Below are positions 24,282 through 32,965 of a DNA stretch of 64,000 nt, piece after piece. Location: the NCBI GenBank assembly GCA_023426245.1, contig JAFABB010000034.1, forward strand, positions 62,001 to 126,000, read 5' to 3'. Positions within the stretch are counted from its first letter, which is position 1. Each line of letters starts with the position of its first letter. Below the pieces are notes generated by a model, which was given only the letters and a program-made list of their open reading frames with translations, searched no databases and was not told the origin of the DNA. Position numbers and translations under genes: made by a program. Origin of the DNA: Bacillota bacterium (GTDB taxonomy: Bacteria; Bacillota; UBA4882; UBA8346).

Positions 24282-25061
24282 TTACGCCATAATATCGGCT
24301 GCTGAATCCCGATCTACAAATAAAGCGGCATGCTCGATCATTCTCAGAATTGAAGCCGGACAAGCAGGGGTGACTTCACCGCGGACAGTATTAAAAACTG
24401 CTTGACGCTTCGTCGATCCGGGTACCGTGCAATACACCCAGCTCGCCGCTGTCAGCGCGGGAATCGTTAACGTATAGGCTTGCGTGGGAACCTCCGCCAA
24501 TGACTGGAAACATCCATCATGGACCTGTTGGTTGCGACTGGTCAAATCAGGTTCCACCAGTTTGATAGCGACCGGATCGTTAAAGTCGGCAATACCCGGG
24601 TCGTTAAAGGCAATGTGACCGTTTTCTCCAATCCCGATACAAGCGATGTCCAGCGGATATTCCCTGAGAAGTTGGGTATATCGCTCCATCTCCTGCTCCA
24701 ATGAAGTTGTCTGGCCGTTCAGCAAGAAAACTTTCCCCGGCTTCACCCGGTCAAAAATTTTTTTACATAAGTAAACGCCAAACAGTTGGGGATGACCTGC
24801 GGGGAGTCCAATATATTCGTCCATATGAAATACCACGACCCTGGACCAGTCAATGCCCGGGATTGTGGCTAAAAAATCCAAAAACTCATTTTGGGAAGCG
24901 GCAGCCGCAAAGATCATCGACACCCGTTCTTGTTTCGCCAGAAGCTCCTTGATTTTGGAGGCAACTGCATCGGCCACTCCCCGGCCCATTTCTGCCCGGT
25001 CCGGATAGATATTTACTTTAAGTTTATCCACTGAAAATTGCTTTTGCGCATTATGTTCCAT
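24282..25061 (-). CDS. Glucosamine-6-phosphate deaminase/isomerase-like protein, copy 1
   Basis: Tandem paralogue of the next gene downstream, about 90% identical and with the same catalytic motifs (HMDEYIGL, GENGHIAFNDPG). Its N-terminal loop reads FAAAASQ instead of FGAAPSQ, losing a glycine and a proline. It begins 33 bases after the permease gene. Both copies are intact, so either dosage or slightly different substrates may explain their retention. Confidence 0.8.
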   Translation of the reverse strand: MEHNAQKQFSVDKLKVNIYPDRAEMGRGVADAVASKIKELLAKQERVSMIFAAAASQNEFLDFLATIPGIDWSRVVVFHMDEYIGLPAGHPQLFGVYLCKKIFDRVKPGKVFLLNGQTTSLEQEMERYTQLLREYPLDIACIGIGENGHIAFNDPGIADFNDPVAIKLVEPDLTSRNQQVHDGCFQSLAEVPTQAYTLTIPALTAASWVYCTVPGSTKRQAVFNTVRGEVTPACPASILRMIEHAALFVDRDSAADIMA

Positions 25062-25094
25062 TTTCTTTCTGTCCTTTCATGATGTAGAATTTGC

Positions 25095-25946
25095 TCAGCT
25101 TTTTAAGCCGGTTAAAGAGATGCTTTCAATGATTTGTCTTCGTAATATTACAAAAATCAAGATCATCGGCAATACCGAAAGTACCGAACCTGCCATCAAC
25201 AAACTGTAATTGGTGCTGAACTTAAACTGGAACATTGTCAATCCCAATTCCATATTGAACATTTCTTTGGTATTCGCCATCAGTAACGGCCACATAAAAG
25301 CCATCCATGCCTGGGTAAAGGCAAAAATACCCAGGGCGCCGCCGGAAGATTTGGTCAGCGGCAAGACGATATCTTTCAAAATCCGGAACTCCGAGCAGCC
25401 GTCAATCCGCGCCGCATCCATCAGTTCATCGGAGATGGTCGAGCTGATGTGCTGGCGCATTAGAAATATCCCAAAGCTCATCACCAGATAAGGAGCAATG
25501 ATTCCCTGGTAAGTATTGATCCAGTGCCATTGAACCATTGTAGTATACAGAGGGATGATATAGCTTTCGAATGGGACAATGGCTGTGACTAAAATCAAGG
25601 AAAATAAAAGATTCCGTCCTGGAAAGGCGTATTTACCGAAAATAAAACCTCCGATAATCGAAGTGAGCAAAACAACTACTGTCGAAGTTATCGAAATAAT
25701 CGTGCTGTTTAAAAAGAAGCGTAAAAATGGCGCCTGGGCAAACAGCTCAACAAAATTCCGGAAAGTGGGATTTTGTGGGAAAATTTGCGGCGGCCAAACT
25801 AAAACCTCCACTTCGGGTTTGAAGGATGTTGAAAACATCCAGACAAATGGAATAACCATAAATACGGCCCCGAATAACAGCAAAGCATGTTTGATCACAG
25901 AAACAAGCCAATTGTTGCGGCTTGAGCTGATTTCCATCTTGAACAA
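25095..25946 (-). CDS. Carbohydrate ABC transporter permease (MalG type)
   Basis: The 283-residue protein has six transmembrane helices and the EAA loop MDAARIDGCSEFRILKDIVLPL (about 170-190). It follows the MalF-type permease by four bases and precedes the NagB-like genes. No ATPase gene is encoded in the operon; a shared ATPase is expected. Confidence 0.9.
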   Translation of the reverse strand: MFKMEISSSRNNWLVSVIKHALLLFGAVFMVIPFVWMFSTSFKPEVEVLVWPPQIFPQNPTFRNFVELFAQAPFLRFFLNSTIISITSTVVVLLTSIIGGFIFGKYAFPGRNLLFSLILVTAIVPFESYIIPLYTTMVQWHWINTYQGIIAPYLVMSFGIFLMRQHISSTISDELMDAARIDGCSEFRILKDIVLPLTKSSGGALGIFAFTQAWMAFMWPLLMANTKEMFNMELGLTMFQFKFSTNYSLLMAGSVLSVLPMILIFVILRRQIIESISLTGLKS

Positions 25947-25950
25947 CCCC

Positions 25951-26856
25951 CTATTCCTCAGACTTTACTGCTTTAAACTGGATTAAGGTCAAGGCAATCA
26001 CGATTAATGTTAAAATAACGGCTTCTGCCGAAGCATAACCCAGTCTGAAATAACGAAAGCCGTTTTCATAGATATCGTATAACAAAACTCGAACCGCCCG
26101 GCCCGGCGCCGCCTGAGATCCCAGAGTCATCACGTATACCTGAGTAAATACGTTAAAAGCATTAATGGTTGAAGTCACGATTACATACAAAAGCATCGGT
26201 TTCAGCAGTGGAAGGGTGATGTATCGGAAACGGTTCCAACCGACCGCTCCATCGATACTGGCCGCCTCGTAGTATACCGGAGAAATATTTTTCAATCCTA
26301 CTATCAAGAGGACGATATTATATCCAAGGTTTTTCCAAATGTTCATTAAAATCAGAGCCCAAATGGCAATCCCGGGATAAATCAACCACCCGATGGGTTT
26401 GACTCCCACAAAAGACAAGAGAAAGTTCAAAATACCGTATTTCGGGTCATAAATCCATTTCCAAGCCACCGACATCGGAACCATCGGGGTAATAAACGGG
26501 AGAAAATAGATAGCTTGATAGATTCCGGTGAATTTCATCTTCTTCGCCAAAGCCACAGCAATTGGAAGTGAAATGATGAGACAAAGAATGACACTGGCCC
26601 CGGCATATAAAAACGTGTTATAAATCGAGATCCAGAATTGATCATCGGCCATCAAGGACAGGTAATTATCAATACCGATGAAAGGACGGCCGCTACCGAT
26701 GAGCTTCCAGTCGAAAAAACCCATCCAAAATGTCTGGGCAATTGGAATGATTCGCAAAACAAGAAACATAATCAAGATCGGCAAGAGCATCAAATAACAA
26801 AAGGTAACCCGGGAACGTTCCGCGGTAAAAAACTTTGGTGAATCAAAGCGCCCCAT
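25951..26856 (-). CDS. Carbohydrate ABC transporter permease (MalF type)
   Basis: The protein of about 301 residues has six helices and an EAA loop (YEAASIDGAVGWNRFRYITLP around 205). I chose the ATG at 26856, which has GAAAGGTG six bases before it, over a start 25 codons upstream; the extra residues are hydrophilic and lie over the intergenic hairpin side. It pairs with the next permease. Confidence 0.9.
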   Translation of the reverse strand: MGRFDSPKFFTAERSRVTFCYLMLLPILIMFLVLRIIPIAQTFWMGFFDWKLIGSGRPFIGIDNYLSLMADDQFWISIYNTFLYAGASVILCLIISLPIAVALAKKMKFTGIYQAIYFLPFITPMVPMSVAWKWIYDPKYGILNFLLSFVGVKPIGWLIYPGIAIWALILMNIWKNLGYNIVLLIVGLKNISPVYYEAASIDGAVGWNRFRYITLPLLKPMLLYVIVTSTINAFNVFTQVYVMTLGSQAAPGRAVRVLLYDIYENGFRYFRLGYASAEAVILTLIVIALTLIQFKAVKSEE

Positions 26857-26911
26857 CCGCCACACCTTTCTTTCATGAAATTTAATATGATAATATTCGT
26901 GGAGTATTGAA

Positions 26912-26945
26912 AACGTCTCCCCAAGGACCATTCCGGGGAGACGTT
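26912..26945 (-). terminator. Hairpin between binding protein and permease genes
   Basis: AACGTCTCCCC (26912-26922) and GGGGAGACGTT (26935-26945) form a perfect 11-bp stem 20 bases after the binding-protein stop codon. On the minus strand only a short T-rich tail (TTTTC) follows, so it may act as partial terminator or 3'-end stabiliser, as often seen after binding-protein genes. Confidence 0.7.
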
Positions 26946-26964
26946 AGGGCCTTAAACCTGATGC

Positions 26965-28257
26965 TTATTTTCCGTAAGCACCATTGCGTTTTAAAATTGA
27001 ATCTACCAAATCGCCGATTTGTTTGGTGGCATTTTTGATACCCTGCGGATTGTCAACCAGTTTGCTGTTTAAGAAGGTTTCAACCAGTTTATCAGCAACT
27101 TTGGTTTGGATCTCATCAAACACCGGAATGACCGGGTCGGCATAAAATCCGACTTCTTTCGGCGGAGCGATAAAGATCTGATATTGCGGGTTTTGTTTCA
27201 ATAATTCATCCGAATCAAATTGGATCCGTTCCGGGATCCATCCAGAGAGCTCAATAAGTTTGGAAGCGGCTTGCTCACTCGTTAAGAACTTGATGAAATC
27301 GCGAACTTCTTTGGATTTGGAACCTTCCATCGACATATAAACCGACCAAGGTTGAGCCAAAGTATCGTGTCTTTTCCAAGCAGGCATCGGCACAACGCCA
27401 TAATCTAATTTGGGATTCTTGGATTTCACTTCGCCGATAACCCAGCTCTCACGCATAAACATCGCGGTCGTACCGGTGACGAAAGCATCTGAATCATGTT
27501 TCACCTGAGGGTCATCGATTTCATACTTGTACAGAGCATCAATATAAAATTGCAGCGCATTACGGCCGGCCTGATTATCAATACCGTTTTTCCATTTGCC
27601 GTTTCCTGCCGGAACAATCAAATCGCCACCGGCATTATGCAGGACAAAGCGGAATTTCTCGGTTAAACCGCTGCCGCCGCCGGAGATCCGTAAGCTAAGT
27701 CCGCTCCGGACAACTTTACCGTTTTCATACTTCGTAAGTTTTTTGGCTGCCTGCATCAGTTCAGGAAAGGTTTTCGGGGGATTGTTGGGATCGAGTCCGG
27801 CTTCCTTAAACATGGTCTTGTTATAAAACAAAGCTGCTCGGCTTCCATTCATTAAAGGAATGCCGTAAGTTTTACCTTTGATGGTGGAATAATTTACTGC
27901 GAACTTACTCCAGGCTCCGCTTTTCAAGTAAGCGTCAATGTCTTTCGGATTTGCAGGGAGCAGGCCGCCATCAACCAATTTAACCGCAATATAAGGACCG
28001 GCATCAAAAACTTCCGGGCCTGTACCTGTAGGCATGGAGGCGGTGAGTTTCTGTTCGAACTCCCGCAGACTGGTACTTAGGACTTGAACGGTAACCCCTG
28101 GATGGGCTTTGCTGTATTCGGCGCCCGCCCATTTATAAAACGATTCAAGCTCCGGAAAACCTGTCCAAACATTAACCGTGGTATTGGCCGAGACTGTTGC
28201 GACTATCAATAAGAACAAGGCTACTACTAAACTAGCTGCAAAGATCTGTCGTCTCAT
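26965..28257 (-). CDS. ABC transporter extracellular solute-binding protein (family 1)
   Basis: The 430-residue protein has a signal peptide ending near VSANTTVNVW and a family 1 fold (VWTGFPELESFYKWAGAEY at 31-49; TAMFMRESWVIGEV around 265). It lacks an N-terminal lipobox Cys. With the two permeases it makes a CUT1 importer. The presence of NagB-like genes downstream suggests an amino sugar or its oligomer as substrate; this is inference. RBS AAGGAGGAAG. Confidence 0.9.
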   Translation of the reverse strand: MRRQIFAASLVVALFLLIVATVSANTTVNVWTGFPELESFYKWAGAEYSKAHPGVTVQVLSTSLREFEQKLTASMPTGTGPEVFDAGPYIAVKLVDGGLLPANPKDIDAYLKSGAWSKFAVNYSTIKGKTYGIPLMNGSRAALFYNKTMFKEAGLDPNNPPKTFPELMQAAKKLTKYENGKVVRSGLSLRISGGGSGLTEKFRFVLHNAGGDLIVPAGNGKWKNGIDNQAGRNALQFYIDALYKYEIDDPQVKHDSDAFVTGTTAMFMRESWVIGEVKSKNPKLDYGVVPMPAWKRHDTLAQPWSVYMSMEGSKSKEVRDFIKFLTSEQAASKLIELSGWIPERIQFDSDELLKQNPQYQIFIAPPKEVGFYADPVIPVFDEIQTKVADKLVETFLNSKLVDNPQGIKNATKQIGDLVDSILKRNGAYGK

Positions 28258-28270
28258 GATTGCTTCCTCC

Positions 28271-28378
28271 TTATGCTTTATTTGACTGTAGTGAAGCTCC
28301 CTTTGATTTATGGTTAGGTTCCCTCACCCCCTTTTTCTCCTTAAAGCCCTCCCGAATCGCCCGAATCAATTGACTCAT
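28271..28378 (-). CDS. Possible 35-residue protein overlapping the cupin stop
   Basis: ATGA overlap: the ATG at 28378 shares bases with the cupin stop codon. The frame encodes 35 mostly hydrophilic, basic residues (MSQLIRAIREGFKEKKGVRE...) and stops just before the ribosome binding site of the binding-protein gene. Start-stop overlap suggests translational coupling, but the composition alone does not prove it is real. No family recognised. Confidence 0.3.
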   Translation of the reverse strand: MSQLIRAIREGFKEKKGVREPNHKSKGASLQSNKA

Positions 28379-28722
28379 TTCTTCCAGGGACAGTGAGCGA
28401 TCCTCGGCCCTCCGAAAATGTCAATGGCTCGATAATGAGCACTGTGTTTTCCTTCATGAATCACACCCGGAGCAATGGCGCATTCGTCCCCCGGATTCAA
28501 AATGACGGGTTTCCCGTCGACAATTCCCTCATAACAGCCTTCCACCACATAGCAATATTCCCAGAAATCGTGTTTATGAGGGGGCACTTTCCCACCGGAG
28601 ACATTCTCCCAAAAAACAACCTGAGAGCCATCCTCGCTTTCAAACCAATATCCGTCCATGCCCTCGGGCGCATCCGGAACCCGGTTCAACGTTTTCTTGA
28701 AAAACTCCGGAAAATGTTTCAT
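28375..28722 (-). CDS. Small cupin protein (sugar-operon associated)
   Basis: The 115-residue cupin has motif 1 GKVPPHKHDFWEYCYVVEG-like sequence (about 45-62, with HxH and Glu) and motif 2 PGDECAIAPGVIHEG (about 80-94, with His). All four typical metal ligands are present. It lies between the LacI gene and the ABC genes. A sugar isomerase/epimerase or a ligand-binding role is possible. RBS AAGGAGAG. Confidence 0.8.
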   Translation of the reverse strand: MKHFPEFFKKTLNRVPDAPEGMDGYWFESEDGSQVVFWENVSGGKVPPHKHDFWEYCYVVEGCYEGIVDGKPVILNPGDECAIAPGVIHEGKHSAHYRAIDIFGGPRIAHCPWKK

Positions 28723-28803
28723 CAGCTTTCTCTCCTTTTCGTATCGTGGTTGTGTCTAAAACCATTTGATCTTGTCCTTTCCGGGTGAATGCAAGCAAAA
28801 AAG

Positions 28804-29853
28804 TCAAACACCGTCATGAAGCCGTTTGGCATGGGCGCCGCAAGATTTTCTAATCACCAGTTGAGGTTGAAAAATCAAATGTTTTTTCGGTAGATCTTTG
28901 AGGTTCAATCCTTCCTCGCTGCTTTGAATCCTTTCCAAAAGGATGTCGCAAGCGGCCTGCCCCATTTTATAAGCCGGCTGAGACATGGTCGTTAACGGAA
29001 CATCCAAATAGGAAGCAATTAAGACATCATCATAACCAATAATTGCCAGCTTCTCAGGAATCGCCAAATTCTCCTGATGGGCTGCAGCATAAGTGCCAAG
29101 GGCTAAAGTATCGCAATAGGTCAAAATTGCAGTCGGGCGGGGTTTTATCGCCAATAACCGTTCGGTCAGTTCTCTGCCGGTCTCAGGCTTTAGGTTTTTA
29201 CCATATAGGATGTAATCCGGATTGATGGAAAGCCCGGCTTCAATCATTGCTTTGGAATATCCGGCCTGCCGCTCCCGGACGCTGGTAATCCGCTGTGAGC
29301 CCAAGATCAAGCCGATATTCACATGGCCCAACCCGATGAGGTGTTTCGTCGCTTCATATTCCCCGTTGAAGTTGTCATTAATGACATAATCAGCGTCAAT
29401 ATCGGGCAAACGCCGATTGATCAATACAAAAGGGGTGTTTTGTTTCCGAAGTCTTTCAATATGTTGAAAGCCGGGGAAAACTGAATTCAAAATAATCCCT
29501 GCCACCCGGATGCTCCTGAAGGTATTGACGGCTCGCAATTCATTCTCCGGGTTTTCATCCGTGTTAAAAAGAATAACCGAATATCCACGTTCCCTGGCAG
29601 TGTCTTCAACGCCTCTGACTTGCTGGGCATGAAAAGGATCCTCAATATCCGAGGTGATTAACCCGATAACTTTCGTTTTTCGGGAAGCTAAAGAAGCCGC
29701 AATACTGTTGGGCGTATAACCCAGTTCTTCAGCAACTTCCTTAATCCGTTTCCGGGTTTCCTCACTGATTTCTTTTTTCCCGTTCAACGCCCGCGAAACC
29801 GTATTGGTCGAAACGCCAACCATTTTGGCAATATCTTTCATCGTAATATTCAT
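28804..29853 (-). CDS. LacI-family transcriptional regulator
   Basis: The 349-residue protein begins with the LacI helix-turn-helix TMKDIAKMVGVSTNTVSRAL (4-23) and hinge YTPNSIAASLAS, followed by the ligand-binding domain. It is the first gene of the minus-strand operon for the ABC importer and NagB-like enzymes, and it probably represses it. Candidate operators with GTAATCG and CGTTAAC half sites lie 20-60 bases upstream, which would give autoregulation. Confidence 0.9.
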   Translation of the reverse strand: MNITMKDIAKMVGVSTNTVSRALNGKKEISEETRKRIKEVAEELGYTPNSIAASLASRKTKVIGLITSDIEDPFHAQQVRGVEDTARERGYSVILFNTDENPENELRAVNTFRSIRVAGIILNSVFPGFQHIERLRKQNTPFVLINRRLPDIDADYVINDNFNGEYEATKHLIGLGHVNIGLILGSQRITSVRERQAGYSKAMIEAGLSINPDYILYGKNLKPETGRELTERLLAIKPRPTAILTYCDTLALGTYAAAHQENLAIPEKLAIIGYDDVLIASYLDVPLTTMSQPAYKMGQAACDILLERIQSSEEGLNLKDLPKKHLIFQPQLVIRKSCGAHAKRLHDGV

Positions 29854-29874
29854 AAAACAACCTCAAACCCATAT

Positions 29875-29910
29875 GTAATCGGTCACGTTAACGCTCACGT
29901 AATCGTTAAC
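29875..29910 (-). promoter_or_regulatory. Candidate operator cluster upstream of the LacI gene
   Basis: GTAATCG occurs at 29875-29881 and 29899-29905 (24 bases apart), and CGTTAACG (29886-29893) and CGTTAAC (29904-29910) lie among them. CG-centred short palindromes are typical of LacI-family sites. Confidence 0.35.
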
Positions 29911-30336
29911 ATAAAGTTCTTGATGGAGGTATAAAAATCCTTTAAAAAAAATATTTTCTTGAAAATATTTTTGAAAAATCCCCCGACCCATACGGATAAG
30001 TCTGGGGGAATAAAGTTCATGGAGGCAGGAGAGGAGGAAATCGAAAGGACCTTCCGAATCAACCATTTACCCCGATTGACCAGGATACTCCTTCCCTTGT
30101 CCAACTCTAAATCCATAAATACCTATCTATCTGGAAATCAGTGGAGTATTCGCCAAAAAATTACCATTTCATTATGCTTTTCGTAGCCTCCTACCCCTCG
30201 CACCTCACACAGACCCTTTACCTACCAATCTCTGCGTTCGGTGACGATGGTTACGGGGAGAACTCATAAAATAAAAATATTTTCGGATATCCTTTTTCTT
30301 TTTTCCTGCATTTCACGATATATTTTTTGGATGATA
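29911..30336. other. Gap upstream of the sugar operon
   Basis: No gene I trust. It holds an AT-rich inverted repeat (AAATATTTTC...GAAAATATTT, about 29949-29970) and a G/C-rich hairpin listed separately. Several short frames on both strands lack ribosome binding sites. Confidence 0.35.
29979..30009 (-). terminator. Hairpin with minus-strand T-rich tail
   Basis: TCCCCCGAC (29979-29987) pairs with GTCTGGGGGA (30000-30009) with one bulged base. On the minus strand TTTTTC follows. It would end any transcript arriving from the right before the LacI gene, or act as an attenuator if the promoter lies upstream of it. Confidence 0.5.
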
Positions 30337-30364
30337 TTGCAAAACCCTCGGGGTATGGTATAAT
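30337..30364 (+). promoter_or_regulatory. Strong extended -10 promoter
   Basis: TTGCAA (30337-30342), 16 bases, TATAAT (30359-30364) with TGG directly in front of the -10. It fires into a segment without an obvious gene. Confidence 0.6.
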
Positions 30365-30370
30365 ATTAAG

Positions 30371-30818
30371 GATTGGAAGAATAAACCAATTTGAAAATAT
30401 CAATATATTTTATGCTCACATTTTAAACCGGCATTTTTATAAAAAAACAGGGTACATGGAGAAATCTTACAGTTTGATCCCAAATTAAAAAAGAACTGCC
30501 CATCTTTTTATACAACATCCCATCTGCCCAATATAGCTCCCAAACCATTAACCGCCGGAATTTAAATTCTTGGGCTACCTTGACTCTAGATGCCCGCACC
30601 AATCGTTTTTCTTATCGCCGGGTTCACCGCAGTCATCGCCCAGACCCCCGCACTCATCGCTTCAGTATTTTTTCCCACCGCCCCGGTCACCGCAGTCATG
30701 CCTAAACCTCCGAAATAAGGAGCGCTTGCTTAAGTTCATAGATTTTTCATTCTTAAACTACTCTTCCCGAAATTTTATCCTTTTTTTATAAAACCGTGGA
30801 TCTCTCCACAGGTTTTTT
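30371..30818 (+). ncRNA. Candidate non-coding or small-peptide transcript
   Basis: About 450 bases bounded by a strong promoter and a rho-independent terminator. The middle (30610-30710) holds three related segments with CCGCAGTCAT or CCGCACTCAT. One short plus frame (30590-30718, 42 codons, hydrophobic, MPAPIVFLIAGFTAVIAQ...) covers the repeats but lacks a ribosome binding site. I cannot match it to a known RNA family. Confidence 0.35.
30791..30818 (+). terminator. Rho-independent terminator
   Basis: AAACC-GTGGA (30791-30800) pairs with TCCAC-A-GGTTT (30805-30815, one bulge), followed by TTT. Convincing stem and tail. Confidence 0.7.
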
Positions 30819-31093
30819 CTGTGTCTAATCGGTCTTTTGGCCTAACCCGGGGACCATTGCTTCAGATTCAGCGGTTTACGATTTACTTAGAAAACAATTC
30901 TCCCCATGAAAAGGTCACGGATTTTCTATCACTAAGCATCAGCGCCATTTCGGTGTTTGTTGTTTGCTCCCAAAAAACATTTCCGCCCTTTCGGCATTGA
31001 CTGATTCCGTCCCCAAAACCGGTTCTTCCTTTTTTAGCGACCCCCGACAGACGTTCTATATTTGGTTAATAATTAACATCATATAAATTTAAT
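30819..31093. other. Gene-free stretch before the chemoreceptor promoter
   Basis: No gene found. I looked for a c-di-GMP riboswitch, which often precedes chemoreceptor genes, and did not find its conserved core. Confidence 0.35.
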
Positions 31094-31122
31094 TTGACAA
31101 AATTAATTAACTATATTAATAT
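31094..31122 (+). promoter_or_regulatory. Promoter of the chemoreceptor gene
   Basis: TTGACA (31094-31099), 17 bases, TAATAT (31117-31122); consensus -35 and fair -10. About 100 bases upstream of the start codon. Confidence 0.5.
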
Positions 31123-31225
31123 TAAAATACATCAACATTAAATAATATCCCGGGGTTTATTTCAATATATAACAGGCTTTATTATAAAACCAATCGCCAA
31201 CTCACAATAATAAGGAGGATTATTC

Positions 31226-32848
31226 ATGCAAACCAGAATGAAATTAGGAAGCAAGATCGCCTTTGGTTTTACGGTGCTGTTAGTTTTAATGTTGTTGATG
31301 ATATCCTTGGCCGCCTACAATATGAACCGCTTTGTTGCAGTCACTGAACAAACGGCCGTCAATGACCGGAATATTCAACTTACAACGAAAATTTCCGACT
31401 CCCTGCAACAAATTATGCTCAGTATCCATGCCCTCATTCTCTATAAAGACCCTGAAAGCATCCACCAGGAAGTTGAAAAGATCCGGGGTGCCAGAGCGCA
31501 ATATAACGCAGCCTATAATGAGTTGAGAACGGCTACGATGTCCTCCGGAAAAGCCCTGATGCTCCGGGATCAAATCATCAAAGACATTGCCGTGGCTAAA
31601 CCCATCAATGATAGACTGTTGACATTGGTACAGAGTCATCAGGATTTGGAAGCTCAGGAGTTGCTGCGTTTGGAAGCATCACCCGCCACAGGGCAGATTT
31701 TAAGTACCAGCGCTGAATTTATCAAGGAACAAGATAACACCATCAATACATATAACATGGCGACCAAAAAAAATACCCAAATCTCTTTCTATATACTCTT
31801 GATGCTGGGACTCACAGCCGTAGCGCTGGGCATCCTAATCTCTTATGCCATTACCCGTTCGATCACCGGTCCGGTAAACATCATCGCCAGCTCACTTGCG
31901 GATAGCGCGAGTCAGGTGGCTTCCGCCTCCGGACAATTGGCAGCTTCCAGCCAGCAACTCTCCGAGGGATGTTCGGAACAAGCTTCTTCCGTTGAAGAGA
32001 CTTCGGCCACCCTTCAGGAAACCACCTCAATGGTGCAGCAAAACAATGGTAATACGCACCAAGCCGTTCAGCTGTCCGGATTGACCAGGGATGCAGCCCA
32101 AAAAGGCAACCAGGAAATGCAAGAGATGATGAATTCCATCAAGGAAATTAAGAATTCCAGCGATCAGGCGGCCAAAATCGTCAAAATGATTGATGATATC
32201 GCCTTTCAAACGAATATTTTGTCCCTTAACGCAGCTGTCGAGGCAGCCAGGGCCGGTGAAGCCGGAGTCGGCTTCGCCGTGGTCGCCGAGGAAGTCCGCA
32301 ATCTGGCGCAAAAAAGCGCCCAGGCCGCCAAAGATACAGCGGCCATTATTGAAACCAATATCGGTTTATCCACGCAGGGAGTGTACATCAGTGAAAAAGT
32401 TAAGAATGATCTGGATGAAATTACCCTGCAAGCTAAAAAAGTCAGCGAACTGATGCAGGAAATATCGGTGGCCGGCAGTGAACAGGCTCAGGGTATCGGA
32501 CAGGTCAATCAGGCGATCATCCAAATCGAGACTGTGACCGAACGGAATGCTGCAAGCGCTGAAGAAACGGCCTCTGCTTCCGAGGAACTTAATGCCCAGG
32601 CCGAAAATTTAAGTGAAATCGTCCAGCAGCTTTCGGAGCTGGTGAATGGAAACAGGAAAGACCCGGCCGGTAGCCATAAAAATGTAAAAAAGATCCCCCT
32701 GAATTCCTTAGTGGGGGAAAATGAAAAGATTCCAGCTCTGAAAACCGGGCTGCAAAATAACGGGGTAACCTCAAACAGTTCTTTGAAAACCAAAATCGTT
32801 CGTCCGGAAGAAGTCATACCGCTTGAAAGAGACTTCAGTCAATTTTAA
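31226..32848 (+). CDS. Methyl-accepting chemotaxis protein with 4HB sensor
   Basis: The 540-residue receptor has a transmembrane helix at about 12-32, a four-helix-bundle extracellular sensor (about 35-185), a second transmembrane helix (about 188-210), a short HAMP-like linker beginning ITRSITGPV, and a long cytoplasmic signalling helix. The hairpin tip that binds CheA and CheW is present (IAFQTNILSLNAAVEAARAG). It implies motility or surface behaviour. RBS AAGGAGG. It stands alone, with no che genes near; next to the cellulase cluster it might sense breakdown products, which is inference. Confidence 0.92.
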   Translation: MQTRMKLGSKIAFGFTVLLVLMLLMISLAAYNMNRFVAVTEQTAVNDRNIQLTTKISDSLQQIMLSIHALILYKDPESIHQEVEKIRGARAQYNAAYNELRTATMSSGKALMLRDQIIKDIAVAKPINDRLLTLVQSHQDLEAQELLRLEASPATGQILSTSAEFIKEQDNTINTYNMATKKNTQISFYILLMLGLTAVALGILISYAITRSITGPVNIIASSLADSASQVASASGQLAASSQQLSEGCSEQASSVEETSATLQETTSMVQQNNGNTHQAVQLSGLTRDAAQKGNQEMQEMMNSIKEIKNSSDQAAKIVKMIDDIAFQTNILSLNAAVEAARAGEAGVGFAVVAEEVRNLAQKSAQAAKDTAAIIETNIGLSTQGVYISEKVKNDLDEITLQAKKVSELMQEISVAGSEQAQGIGQVNQAIIQIETVTERNAASAEETASASEELNAQAENLSEIVQQLSELVNGNRKDPAGSHKNVKKIPLNSLVGENEKIPALKTGLQNNGVTSNSSLKTKIVRPEEVIPLERDFSQF

Positions 32849-32965
32849 TGGATAAATTTTTTGATTTTACCGTTGACGGCAGCTGCGGCCTGTCCCAGAA
32901 GTAACTTGAACGGTATTAATTTTTACTTTACTTTTTGGACAGCTTCCGCATCGCTCCTTCAACCG

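Larger units (their letters stand above)
23344..25085 (-). repeat. Tandem duplication of a NagB-like gene unit
   Basis: An 829-bp unit is present twice, 23344-24172 and 24257-25085 (period 913 bp). Each covers one complete NagB-like gene plus its ribosome-binding region (CTTTCTGTCCTTTCA) and 25 bases beyond the stop. The 84 bases in between are not duplicated. Confidence 0.85.

Noticed and set aside
29863..30186. Several overlapping frames of 60-75 codons on both strands upstream of the second LacI gene
   Set aside because: They run through a terminator-type hairpin and AT-rich inverted repeat, lack ribosome binding sites and have no protein-like pattern.
30570..30791. Pro/Ser-rich frame of 73 codons in the candidate RNA region
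   Set aside because: No ribosome binding site; the PGSPQS-like repeats follow from the DNA repeats read in that frame and it runs into the terminator.
30819..31225. c-di-GMP riboswitch before the chemoreceptor gene
   Set aside because: Position would be typical, but the conserved core sequence is absent.
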